NCBI RefSeq assembly: GCF_022014595.1
Contig: NZ_CP091740.1
Location: 1,848,200-1,912,199, forward strand
Length of the DNA stretch: 64,000 bases
Direction: 5' to 3'
From: Solitalea lacus
GTDB taxonomy: Bacteria > Bacteroidota > Bacteroidia > Sphingobacteriales > Sphingobacteriaceae
Made by a program: the position numbers and the translations under genes. The notes under the pieces were generated by a model. That model was not told where the DNA came from and did no database searches. It saw only the letters and a program-made list of their open reading frames with translations. Below, in pieces: positions 16,317 through 25,196 of the stretch. Positions within the stretch are counted from its first letter, which is position 1. Each line of letters starts with the position of its first letter.

Positions 16317-18131
16317 CTATTTTGAAATATTTTTTTCCTCTTCTTTAATAAGTAGATCATAGGCATCTTTATAATATCTTGAAAGATATTTCCAATCAAA
16401 ATGCTCTGAAGAACTTTCCACCATGTTTCGTTGAGAAATCCGCTCCCTGCGGGTTAATTGAACGAATGAGAATAACATGTTAGCCAAAGACTCTGCTGAT
16501 TTTGAATAGTCGTTATGCCTTCGTCGAACTATATATATCCCATGAGACTCCTCATTAGGTAAGTTGCTCAATACATAATCCCCAAATCCTGATAAATCAC
16601 TTGTAACCGTAGGTATACCACTTGCTACACATTCTAAGGGTGTGTAGCCCCACGGTTCGTAATAACTTGGGAATATACCCAAATGACAACCTCTAAGAAA
16701 TTGATGATATTCTAAACCGAATAGAGGGTTAGTAGGGGAAATGAAGTCGGGGTGATAAACAACTTTAACTTTATCGTTTTTAGCATTGTGCAATTGAACG
16801 CGTCTAAGGTGGTTTACAATTTGATCATTATGGTTGTCAACTAAATCATGTGTGACAATGTATGGTAACTCTTCATTTTTCCAGCTCAGCAGTGTTCTTC
16901 TTAATCGTAGTTTCCAATAATCATCCACAAAATCATTTAATTGTGGCATTTTTTTATCTGGGTTGTATGCTGAAGCTAAGAAAAGTTTATCTCCAATTTG
17001 CTTTCTGATAGCTGTGCATGTATCCCGAACCTCCTCCATTAGTGCACGTGAGTGTAATACTTTGGAATTAATTGAATAGAAATCTTGCTTAGTAATAATG
17101 AACATTACAACCGTTACATCAATTCCGGAACGCTGCATTTTTTTATTTAATCGTTCAATTGCATCAATTGTAAGATCAAATCCTTTATTTACATATTCAA
17201 ATCTGCCAGATGTGAAGAAATATAGGGTGTTTTCAAGATCGAAAGAATAATTATGAAAAAAATGCCCCATTACAAACTGGTGAATTTTCTGTTTGTACTC
17301 CAAATGCAGGTTTTGGAATTCATGTAAGGCGACAAATCGTTCTATATTTATTCCGTTTGGTGTAATTACATCAGGTTTTCTACCTACTAAAACTTCACAT
17401 TCATAAGCCGTTATTTCACTAACAGTAGTAAAAATATCAGCATTTTTTGCAGCAGATCGTTCAAGCAAGACCTTAGATACGCAATTGAACCTAACGGCTT
17501 CTCGTTCCCAATTTATGCCAGGTAATATATCATAAAACCGAGGAGTGGTGGTTGCTAAATAGCGTCCTAATTGAGTTGCATGGGTGGTAAATACAGTTTT
17601 AATAGGGAGCCCCATTTTTTTAATTGTGGGTATAGGGCTTCCAACCATCCATTCATGGAAATGAGCATATATCTTTTTGGTAGTTGTACCAGGTTGTGCT
17701 AGAAATTCCAGATAAATTTTAACAGCATCTCCAAAGGCAATGGTTTGATCTACCAATTCATCATAATTTACCGTATCAATTTGATGGTTTTCCCATAAAA
17801 AATATTTAACCTCGTGTAAACGAGAATACACAGGAGCGAAATTGATTAAAATGACCTTGGGGTTTCCTGAAACAAGCCAAGTGCCGTAATGAACTTCATA
17901 TCCGAGACTTTGCATTTTAAGTGCGGCCCTACCAAAAGCATCATCATATTTGGTGGTGGCTTCAAATTCGGCTGGCATTTTACCTGGAAATAAAGGTCCA
18001 ATTAAGCAATAGTTGTCTTCCCACATGTCAACCATTGCCGGCGCCTTTGACCGGATTACAGTGTATATTCCACCTACTTGATTACATACTTCCCAGGCAA
18101 TTTCAACCAAAAGACTCTTGTTTTGCTGCAT
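16317..18131 (-). CDS. glycogen synthase, GT3 type
   Basis: The 604-residue retaining glycosyltransferase resembles the eukaryotic-type (GT3) glycogen synthase rather than bacterial GlgA. The N-terminal glycine-rich motif is EVCNQVGGIYTVIRSKA. The C-terminal catalytic E-x7-E motif lies in YEPWGYTPLECVASGIPTV. It would extend alpha-1,4-glucan in the cytoplasm, using a nucleotide sugar. No branching enzyme or phosphorylase is next to it; the downstream neighbour is convergent. It is a single gene with a terminator. Confidence 0.88.
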   Translation of the reverse strand: MQQNKSLLVEIAWEVCNQVGGIYTVIRSKAPAMVDMWEDNYCLIGPLFPGKMPAEFEATTKYDDAFGRAALKMQSLGYEVHYGTWLVSGNPKVILINFAPVYSRLHEVKYFLWENHQIDTVNYDELVDQTIAFGDAVKIYLEFLAQPGTTTKKIYAHFHEWMVGSPIPTIKKMGLPIKTVFTTHATQLGRYLATTTPRFYDILPGINWEREAVRFNCVSKVLLERSAAKNADIFTTVSEITAYECEVLVGRKPDVITPNGINIERFVALHEFQNLHLEYKQKIHQFVMGHFFHNYSFDLENTLYFFTSGRFEYVNKGFDLTIDAIERLNKKMQRSGIDVTVVMFIITKQDFYSINSKVLHSRALMEEVRDTCTAIRKQIGDKLFLASAYNPDKKMPQLNDFVDDYWKLRLRRTLLSWKNEELPYIVTHDLVDNHNDQIVNHLRRVQLHNAKNDKVKVVYHPDFISPTNPLFGLEYHQFLRGCHLGIFPSYYEPWGYTPLECVASGIPTVTSDLSGFGDYVLSNLPNEESHGIYIVRRRHNDYSKSAESLANMLFSFVQLTRRERISQRNMVESSSEHFDWKYLSRYYKDAYDLLIKEEEKNISK

Positions 18132-18347
18132 TTTGAAGAAGTGTTTTTGTTTTAGGTTAAGTTGATCCTATCAGGATTAAATTTTAGTCAATATACTTAA
18201 ATGTGCGTTTACAATAATGAATATCAAAATAATTATTTCAGTTTTAATTTTATTCTTGAGTTCAGTTATTGCAAAAGATATAATGTTATAATTTGATAAT
18301 GGTGTCGATTTTATGGAATTTAGTAAACTAATGCAATCAATTAACAG

Positions 18348-19703
18348 ATGAGTTATTACAATAATATATTGGAAACCATTGGTAATACGCCATTGGTAAA
18401 ATTAAATAAATTGGTAGAGGATATACCGGCCACAGTTTTGGCAAAGGTTGAGACCTTTAATCCAGGTAACTCTATTAAAGACCGCATGGCTTTAAAGATG
18501 ATTGAAGATGCGGAAAAGGAAGGTAAGCTTAAGCCTGGCTATACAATAATTGAGGGCACGTCTGGGAATACTGGTATGGGGTTGGCCATGGCTGCAATTA
18601 TAAAAGGTTATAAATGTATTTTTACAACCACCGATAAGCAGTCGAAAGAAAAAGTGGATGCTCTTAAAGCGTTTGGTGCCGAAGTTATCGTGTGTCCTAC
18701 CAATGTTGATCCTGAAGATCCGAGGTCGTATTATTCAGTTTCAACCCGATTGGTTAATGAAACGCCTAATTCATGGAAAGCTAATCAATATGATAACCTT
18801 TCTAACACAAAAGCTCATTACGAGCAAACAGGGCCTGAAATCTGGGAACAAACAGAAGGGAAGATTACTCACTTAGTTGTAGGGGTAGGAACAGGTGGTA
18901 CTATTTGCGGTACCGGAAAGTATTTAAAAGAGAAGAATCCAAATATTAAGGTTTGGGGGATCGACACTTACGGATCTGTCTTTAAAAAATACAAGGAAAC
19001 AGGAGTTTTTGATAAAAATGAGATTTATCCATACATAACAGAAGGTATAGGAGAGGATTTTTTACCTGCCAATGTTGATATGGATGTAATTGACCTGTTT
19101 GAAAAAGTTAATGATAGAGACGCGGCCTTGATGACCCGAGAGATTGTAAAAAAAGAAGGAATCTTCGTTGGAAACTCTGCAGGTGCGGCCATTGCAGGAC
19201 TGAAACAATTAAAGGATCAGCTTACGAAAGATGACCTTGTTGTAGTTATTTTTCATGATCATGGAACTCGCTATTTAGGTAAAATGTTTAATGATGACTG
19301 GATGCGCGAGCGAGGTTTCTTGCAGGAAGAGTTTATCACTGCAAAAGATTTGGTGAAAGATCATCCGGCCGCTTTGGTTACAATAGGGTCGGGCGAGCCG
19401 GTTTCGAATGCTATAGAAAAGATGAAGAAATACGGCATCTCACAAATTCCTGTAAAGCGAGATGGCGAATTTGCCGGGGTTCTGGATGAAAGTCATTTAT
19501 TCCGATTAATGGTTGGAGATAATTTAACGACTAATAAATTAATTGAAGATGTCATGCTTCCTGCTTTGCCAGAAGTAAGTGGCGATGATTCGATTAAGAA
19601 AGTGACCAAATACCTTAACCATGGTAATAAGGCTGTATTAGTGAAGCTGGACGATGGTTCTTATCATATCATTACCCAGCAGGATATTATTACACATATG
19701 TAA
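18348..19703 (+). CDS. cystathionine beta-synthase (pyridoxal-phosphate domain plus CBS pair)
   Basis: The 451-residue protein has a fold-type II PLP domain (residues 1-about 320). Lys44 in NSIKDRMA is the expected Schiff-base lysine, and GTSGNTG is the substrate loop. Two C-terminal CBS motifs follow (about 335-451, KYGISQIPVKRDGEFAGVLD and HGNKAVLVKLDDG), which act as a regulatory module. It could make cystathionine from serine and homocysteine, or act as a cysteine synthase; the domain layout favours the first. It is transcribed alone and ends at a hairpin shared with ackA. Confidence 0.88.
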   Translation: MSYYNNILETIGNTPLVKLNKLVEDIPATVLAKVETFNPGNSIKDRMALKMIEDAEKEGKLKPGYTIIEGTSGNTGMGLAMAAIIKGYKCIFTTTDKQSKEKVDALKAFGAEVIVCPTNVDPEDPRSYYSVSTRLVNETPNSWKANQYDNLSNTKAHYEQTGPEIWEQTEGKITHLVVGVGTGGTICGTGKYLKEKNPNIKVWGIDTYGSVFKKYKETGVFDKNEIYPYITEGIGEDFLPANVDMDVIDLFEKVNDRDAALMTREIVKKEGIFVGNSAGAAIAGLKQLKDQLTKDDLVVVIFHDHGTRYLGKMFNDDWMRERGFLQEEFITAKDLVKDHPAALVTIGSGEPVSNAIEKMKKYGISQIPVKRDGEFAGVLDESHLFRLMVGDNLTTNKLIEDVMLPALPEVSGDDSIKKVTKYLNHGNKAVLVKLDDGSYHIITQQDIITHM

Positions 19704-19706
19704 ACG

Positions 19707-19740
19707 AACAGGGGCTGAAATTCAACTTCAGCCCCTGTTT
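19707..19740. terminator. bidirectional terminator
   Basis: AACAGGGGCTGAA pairs with TTCAGCCCCTGTT across a short loop. It serves the cystathionine beta-synthase gene on plus and touches the ackA stop codon on minus. Confidence 0.85.
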
Positions 19741-20941
19741 ATTTCGGACTTAATAATGTATAACATTCTTTAGCAATTTCAAGTTCTTCATTAGTAGGGA
19801 TAATCAATATTTTTACTCTTGAATCTGATTGGTTAATTTCCCGAATTCCCTTAACACGTTGCTTATTCTTTTCTTCATCTATTTGAATTCCTAAGTAATC
19901 AAGGTTTTCCGATGCCATTTTTCGAATCAAGGCATCATTTTCTCCAACTCCAGCGGTAAACACGATTGCATCCAACCCGTTTAGAACAGCCGTAAACATA
20001 CCAATGTATTTCTGTATCCGATAAGCATACATTTCATAAGCAATCTTTGCATCATGGCTGCCTTTTTCCAGTTCTAGCGTGATATCTCGCATGTCACTAA
20101 AACCAGTTAAGCCTATCATGCCGCTTTTTTTGTTCAGTATGGTGTTTACCTGGTCTAAATCATATCCAAGCTGGTTAACCAAATGAAATATTACAGATTG
20201 GTCAATGTCTCCGCAACGAGTTCCCATTATTAAGCCATTCATTGGGCCTAATCCCATTGATGTGTCAATGCATTTGCCGGCATTTATTGCGGTCATACTA
20301 CAACCATTCCCCAAATGAATGGTAATTATTTTAGCGTCTTTTTTACCCAAATAGATAGCTGCCTGTTCGGAAACATATTTATGACTGGTGCCATGAAATC
20401 CATAAGCTCTAATTCCGTAATTAAGATAAAACTCATTAGGGATTGCAATGCGATAGGCTTTTTCTGACATGGTTTGATGAAAAGCTGTATCAAAAACGGC
20501 AACCTGCTGTGCACTGGTAAATATTTTTTCAGCTACTTCAATACCAACATAATTTGCAGGATTATGTAAAGGTGCCAACGGGAAAAGCTTTTTTATCTGC
20601 TCCTTTACAGCGGGAGTAATAGCTGTTGTTACAGCAAATTGTTCTCCACCATGCACTACCCGGTGTCCAACAGCCTCAATTTCTTCAGGATTTTGAATAA
20701 CCCCATAGTCAGGATCGGTAAGTAGGGCCTTTACTTCTTTTAATCCCTCTGCATGATCATTTAAGTCTAAATTTTCTTTCACTATTTCATCGGTTCCCTG
20801 TGTAAATATTTTGTGGGTAATAACCGAATTGTTTAATCCAATCCGTTCAACTAGACCGCTGCAAATGGTTTTTGCGGAGGGCATTTCAAATAATTGATAT
20901 TTTATTGAGCTACTTCCTGAGTTTATGACGAATACTTTCAT
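19739..20941 (-). CDS. ackA: acetate kinase
   Basis: The 400-residue cytoplasmic kinase interconverts acetyl phosphate plus ADP with acetate plus ATP. It starts with the family signature VFVINSGSSSIKYQLF and has the second signature YGFHGTSHKYV and the nucleotide-binding segments GNGCSMTAI and TAGVGEND. Length is normal. It follows pta by 30 bp on the same strand, the usual pta-ackA operon for acetate overflow and ATP gain. Confidence 0.97.
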   Translation of the reverse strand: MKVFVINSGSSSIKYQLFEMPSAKTICSGLVERIGLNNSVITHKIFTQGTDEIVKENLDLNDHAEGLKEVKALLTDPDYGVIQNPEEIEAVGHRVVHGGEQFAVTTAITPAVKEQIKKLFPLAPLHNPANYVGIEVAEKIFTSAQQVAVFDTAFHQTMSEKAYRIAIPNEFYLNYGIRAYGFHGTSHKYVSEQAAIYLGKKDAKIITIHLGNGCSMTAINAGKCIDTSMGLGPMNGLIMGTRCGDIDQSVIFHLVNQLGYDLDQVNTILNKKSGMIGLTGFSDMRDITLELEKGSHDAKIAYEMYAYRIQKYIGMFTAVLNGLDAIVFTAGVGENDALIRKMASENLDYLGIQIDEEKNKQRVKGIREINQSDSRVKILIIPTNEELEIAKECYTLLSPK

Positions 20942-20971
20942 TTCAAGAATTGTGAATTATTTATTAATAGG

Positions 20972-23065
20972 CTATTGCTGAGCTTGAATTGCGGTTATTA
21001 CTACAGTGTTGAAAATGTCATCCACGGTACAGCCCCGGCTTAAATCATTAACCGGTTTGTTTAATCCCTGCAACATAGGACCTATGGCCAGAGCTCCAGT
21101 TTCACGTTGTACGGCTTTATAAGTATTGTTTCCAGTATTTAAATCAGGGAAAATCAATACGCTTGCTTGCCCTGCCACTTCAGAGTTGGGCAGTTTTTGT
21201 TTACCTACAGTTGGATCAACTGCTGCATCGTACTGAATTGGACCTTCTATTTTTAAGTCCGGGCGTTTTTGCTTTACGATTTCCGTGGCTTTACGAACCT
21301 TTTCAACTTCCTCTCCCTGACCGGACGTACCTGATGAGTAAGAAAGCATTGCTATTTTAGGGTCGATGCCAAACATTTGGCTACTCTCTGCAGAGGAAAT
21401 AGCAATTTCTGCGAGTTGTTCGGCGGTAGGGTTGGGGTTAACTGCGCAATCTCCGAAAACAGAAACCCTATCAGGCAAACACATGAAGAAAACAGAAGAA
21501 ACGACTGAAACATTCGGTTTGGTTTTCACAAACTGTAAAGCCGGACGAATTGTATGCTGCGTAGTGTGAACCGCTCCTGAAACCATTCCGTCAGCCAGTC
21601 CTTTATAAACCATCATCGTACCGAAATAAGAAACGTCATTCATCAAGTCTTTCGCCATATCTATATTCACGCCTTTATCTTTACGTAGTTCATAAAAGGT
21701 TTCAACGAAGTCTTGGAAATGAATCGATTCAGATGGTGTAGTAATGTTGAATTTGGTAATATCTGTATTTATTGCCAGACGCTTAAATGCTGCTTGTATT
21801 TCTGATTTATCTCCTATAATGGTTAAGTCGACGATATCCTGACTTACCAGTCGGGCTGCAGCTGTAAGAATTCTGTCGTCATTCCCCTCAGGTAAAACAA
21901 TATGTTTTTTTGCTGTTTTGGCCCGCTTTACCAGTTGGTATTGAAACATGCGAGGGGTAATTCCTTCAGGTTCAAAGGTAACTATGCGCTGGTCGAGTTC
22001 CGGAGTATCAACATAGCGTTCAAAGGTGTTAATTGCTAGCTCAATTTTTTTTACATTATCCGGGTAGATACGAGATTGAATTGAGCCAATTTTATTAGTT
22101 GTTTCAAATGTGCCTTTATCGGTGGCAATAATCGGAACCTTAGAGTCTAACCCATCAATAAGGTCTAAAACTGGTTCGTCAGGAAGTAATCCACCTGTTA
22201 AAACCAGGCCTGCAACCGGGGGATAGTTTTTTGATATATTGGCTTGTAAAGCACCGATTATAATGTCGGCTCGGTCTCCTGGAGTAACGATCAGTGTGTT
22301 TTCTCTTAATCGAGTTAAGAAATTACGCATCATCATGGCCCCCACTATGGCGCTGTCTACCTGGTTGGTTAATTTATTTTCGCCAAAAAGAAGCTTTCCA
22401 TTCAACGTTTCATGGATTTCCTGCATGGTTGGATTACCAAGTTCCTTTATTTCAGGAATAACGGATTTGATTATTTTCGAAGGAAGGTTTTCCTTTAATA
22501 GTGTTGTTAATTCAAATGCCTGAGTTGATTGAATTTTGTTTGCAATTACGGCTAATACCTGTACTTCTTTGTCAGTAAAGTTATTGCATGCTGTTCGAAT
22601 AGCAGCAGATGTTTCAAATGCTGTTTCATTCTCTCCCGATTGCACAAATATTACTGGAGCGCCCAAGTTTTTTGCTATTGAAACATTTAAATCAAACTCA
22701 AAGGCAGTTCCTTCTCCTATAAAGTCTGAGCCGTCAATCAGTACAAAATCATAGTTTTCTTCAAGTACTTTGTATTTTCTTATAATGGAGTCAATGATTT
22801 CGGCTTCTTTATGAAGGTTGATCATGTGAAACACTTCATTTCGAGTAAAAGCATATGTCTCACTATAGTTTTGCTTTAGGTCGAAATATTTTAGAATGGT
22901 TTCAATGGTACTGTTTTTTTTCCCTTTTTGAGGGTCATCATCAACAAAGGGTTTGAAGTAGGCAATTTTTTTGGCCTTGCTTAAAAGCATGTTCATTAGG
23001 CCCAAGGCCACAACTGATTTTCCGCTATAGGGTTCTGAGGTAGCAATGTAAAGAGCATTAGTCAT
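20972..23065 (-). CDS. pta: phosphate acetyltransferase
   Basis: The 697-residue long form of the enzyme makes acetyl phosphate from acetyl-CoA. It has an N-terminal P-loop, BioD-like domain (SEPYSGKS at residues 10-17), a middle DRTGG domain (about 215-330), and the C-terminal catalytic PTA domain (about 380-697, VLPEGNDDRILTAA and SYSSGTSGQGEEVEKVR). It is first in the pta-ackA operon. The region upstream of its start runs to the terminator/intron block at 23173. Confidence 0.96.
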   Translation of the reverse strand: MTNALYIATSEPYSGKSVVALGLMNMLLSKAKKIAYFKPFVDDDPQKGKKNSTIETILKYFDLKQNYSETYAFTRNEVFHMINLHKEAEIIDSIIRKYKVLEENYDFVLIDGSDFIGEGTAFEFDLNVSIAKNLGAPVIFVQSGENETAFETSAAIRTACNNFTDKEVQVLAVIANKIQSTQAFELTTLLKENLPSKIIKSVIPEIKELGNPTMQEIHETLNGKLLFGENKLTNQVDSAIVGAMMMRNFLTRLRENTLIVTPGDRADIIIGALQANISKNYPPVAGLVLTGGLLPDEPVLDLIDGLDSKVPIIATDKGTFETTNKIGSIQSRIYPDNVKKIELAINTFERYVDTPELDQRIVTFEPEGITPRMFQYQLVKRAKTAKKHIVLPEGNDDRILTAAARLVSQDIVDLTIIGDKSEIQAAFKRLAINTDITKFNITTPSESIHFQDFVETFYELRKDKGVNIDMAKDLMNDVSYFGTMMVYKGLADGMVSGAVHTTQHTIRPALQFVKTKPNVSVVSSVFFMCLPDRVSVFGDCAVNPNPTAEQLAEIAISSAESSQMFGIDPKIAMLSYSSGTSGQGEEVEKVRKATEIVKQKRPDLKIEGPIQYDAAVDPTVGKQKLPNSEVAGQASVLIFPDLNTGNNTYKAVQRETGALAIGPMLQGLNKPVNDLSRGCTVDDIFNTVVITAIQAQQ

Positions 23066-23172
23066 AAGTGTTTAAGAATTATGAAAGTTGTTCAATCGGA
23101 TAATGATTAAGTGAATGGAAGATAGCTAAAAAAATACGACTGACCAATGACTTTGATCAGGTTAAAAAAACA

Positions 23173-23197
23173 AAAAGCCCGGTGGGACCGGGCTTTT
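23173..23197. terminator. terminator hairpin used as intron insertion site
   Basis: AAAAGCCCGGT pairs with ACCGGGCTTTT around GGG. On the minus strand it is followed by a long T-run (TTTTTGTTTTTTT), so it was probably the terminator of the C1 peptidase gene, now 5.4 kb away. On the plus strand the first group II intron begins 4 nt after it. Confidence 0.85.
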
Positions 23198-23329
23198 CGT
23201 TGTGTGCCGTGCATATCTATAAACTAGGAGGTGCAAGTCCTCTATGGGGGTCGGTAGTTACCAACCATTAGCCAAGAGCAAGGGTGTCCGTTGCGAAGCG
23301 GAATCTGAAGGCCGTATGTTTGTAAAGGA

Positions 23330-23395
23330 ATAAGTTCCAGGAAGTTATGTAAATTTAAGAAAGAACCCCTAAAATTTTATAACACTGGAACTTAT
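23330..23395 (+). promoter_or_regulatory. inverted repeat covering the transposase start codon
   Basis: ATAAGTTCCAG (23330-23340) is complementary to CTGGAACTTAT (23385-23395), which includes the first two bases of the ATG. In an mRNA that reads in from outside, this stem would hide the start codon, a known way for insertion sequences to limit transposase. A transcript starting inside the loop would escape. Confidence 0.5.
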
Positions 23396-24473
23396 GCAAC
23401 CACAAGTTAATCAATTAGATTTTAGCGGTCAAAACATTTATGTTGGTTTTGACGTGCACTTAAAAAGCTGGCAGGTTACCGTTATGACTGAACTGCTCAC
23501 CCATAAAACCTTTTCGCAGCCACCTAAACCCGAAGTATTACACCAGTATCTCCGGCAGAATTTCCCCGGCGGCACCTATCATTCCGCCTACGAAGCAGGC
23601 TTCTGCGGCTACTGGATCCATAACCGCTTGGAGGCTCTGGGCATTCACTCCATCGTGGTCAATCCTGCCGATATTCCCACCACCGATAAAGAAAAAGTGC
23701 AAAAAGAGGATTCCAGGGATAGCCGTAAAATCGCACACTCATTAAGAAGTGGCGCCTTAATCCCGATTTATGTTCCTTCCAGTAAAACCCTAGAGGACCG
23801 TTGTTTAGTTCGCACCCGGTCCATACTGACCAAGGACCTTGCCCGGTATAAAAACCGGGTAAAATCGTTCCTGTACTTTCATGGCATTGAACTACCTGCG
23901 CCCTTCACCAAAAAACAGTCCCACTGGTCGAAACCTTTTGTTGATTGGCTGGAAAGCATCGCTATGGCTGAGCAGAGTAGTAAAACGGCCCTGCAGGCCA
24001 TGATTTTAGAAGCGAAACATTTGAGAGCCTCTGTATTGCAACTCACCCGGCATTTACTAGAGCTATCAAAAACAGGTACTTACCAGGAAGCCATCGCTTT
24101 ACTGCGAAGTATCCCTGGCATCGGATTATTAACGGCCATGACCTTATTAACCGAGCTGGAGACGATTAACCGGTTTAAAAACACGGATCAACTCTGCAGT
24201 TTTATAGGACTCATCCCCTCGACGCATTCAAGTGGGGAAAAAGAACTAGCCGGTACTATCACCCGACGGGGGCATAGCGTGCTGCGCAGCGCCCTGATTG
24301 AAAGTGCATGGGTAGCCGCACGCCTGGATCCGGCACTGACTAAAAGTTTTCATGAGTATTGCCGGCGAATGGAACCGAATAAGGCCATCGTAAGAATAGC
24401 CCGGAAATTACTCAACAGAATCAGGTATGTATTAATAAACAAACAAGAATATGAGTGTGCAGTGGTTAAATAA
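23394..24473 (+). CDS. IS110-family transposase (DEDD recombinase)
   Basis: The 359-residue protein has the N-terminal RuvC-like DEDD domain (Asp20 in YVGFDVHLKSW, Glu in SAYEAGFCGYW, and the acidic pair in EDSRDSRKIA). The C-terminal transposase_20 domain has a helix-hairpin-helix (LRSIPGIGLLTAMTLLTE), followed by AGTITRRGHSVLRSALIESA with the Ser-rich STHSSGEK before it. In this family the recombinase is guided by an RNA from the element's own non-coding end. The gene is GC-richer than its surroundings and looks intact. It lies inside group II intron 1. Confidence 0.93.
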   Translation: MQPQVNQLDFSGQNIYVGFDVHLKSWQVTVMTELLTHKTFSQPPKPEVLHQYLRQNFPGGTYHSAYEAGFCGYWIHNRLEALGIHSIVVNPADIPTTDKEKVQKEDSRDSRKIAHSLRSGALIPIYVPSSKTLEDRCLVRTRSILTKDLARYKNRVKSFLYFHGIELPAPFTKKQSHWSKPFVDWLESIAMAEQSSKTALQAMILEAKHLRASVLQLTRHLLELSKTGTYQEAIALLRSIPGIGLLTAMTLLTELETINRFKNTDQLCSFIGLIPSTHSSGEKELAGTITRRGHSVLRSALIESAWVAARLDPALTKSFHEYCRRMEPNKAIVRIARKLLNRIRYVLINKQEYECAVVK

Positions 24474-24483
24474 AACTAAAACG

Positions 24484-24649
24484 CCATATAAAAACATCCT
24501 TTTAATCTGAGACTGATAACACGCTTCCTGCAGTGCTGGTCATTCTGTATCTGCTATCTGAAGGCTACAGCTCACTATCTATAAAAAATTAAACACGGCA
24601 TTGCAGCCCGATTTACCGGTTCTGCTAATAGAAGGATGTTTTTATAGGC
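24484..24649 (+). ncRNA. candidate bridge RNA (seekRNA) of the IS110-type element
   Basis: The outer stem is TATAAAAACATCCTT (24487-24501) with its perfect complement at 24632-24646. The inner stem is CTGCAGTGCTG (24528-24538) with CGGCATTGCAG (24596-24606), two of its eleven pairs being G-U, which favours RNA. Internal loops separate the stems. The central loop contains ATCTGAAGG (24556-24564), identical to the insertion site in intron 1 (23303-23311). In IS1111-type elements the guide RNA lies downstream of the transposase, as here. A guide that pairs with one strand of the target would look like this. Donor guides were not identified. Confidence 0.6.
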
Positions 24650-25196
24650 TTTTAGTTCATTGAAAAGACAGGTGTGTCTGAAGATTCAGGGCAAGAGAGT
24701 TTTCTTTAGCCATTTAGGACAATGAATACAGCAAAAAAGCCCCTGTCATTGTGGGGCTTCAAAGCTATATTCACCGTCATAAATCCTATTGCTGGTGAGT
24801 TGCTCTCCAGCAGCGCCCACTTCCTCTTCGGATTTATATCACAAAGGTAATCATTAAAAAAACTTCCAGATCTCTTGCTTTACAACATAGAAGGAAGCTT
24901 GAGGCAAATCCCTGAACCGAGGCACACGAACCCTATCAGGCATATCCAGCAGGATGAGATTGCAACACAAATCGAAGTCCAATAACTACCCGGATACTGG
25001 AGTGTAAATAAGGCGGTTACATGGGGAGAAAGTGTATAGGTTTACCACGGGAGGTCTGACAGACGTGCGGAAACAAGCAGTATGAAACACGGCTAACAAT
25101 TGCTGTCAGAAGTCAGCAGAGATCAAAGTACGCTGCTACGAGCTAGCAGGGGAAGGGTCGAATCTTAAGAGGTGAGCATCAAATGAAGGTTACTGT

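Larger units (their letters stand above)
23312..24890 (+). mobile_element. IS110-family insertion sequence inside group II intron 1
   Basis: The intron sequence GGAATCTGAAGG is interrupted after 23311 and resumes near 24891 (AAGGAAGCTTGAGGC), leaving AAGG on both sides. The exact ends can shift by up to 4 bp because of this repeat. The element carries one transposase gene and no long terminal inverted repeats, as in IS110/IS1111. The left non-coding end is about 80 bp and the right one about 415 bp. The long right end holds a folded RNA candidate (24484-24649) and a further hairpin (24737-24759, AAGCCCC/GGGGCTT). Confidence 0.85.

Noticed and set aside
24487-24646. 160-bp unit with 15-bp inverted ends, considered as a MITE
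   Set aside because: No target duplication flanks it, and an inner stem with G-U pairs plus the target-like loop fits an RNA fold better.
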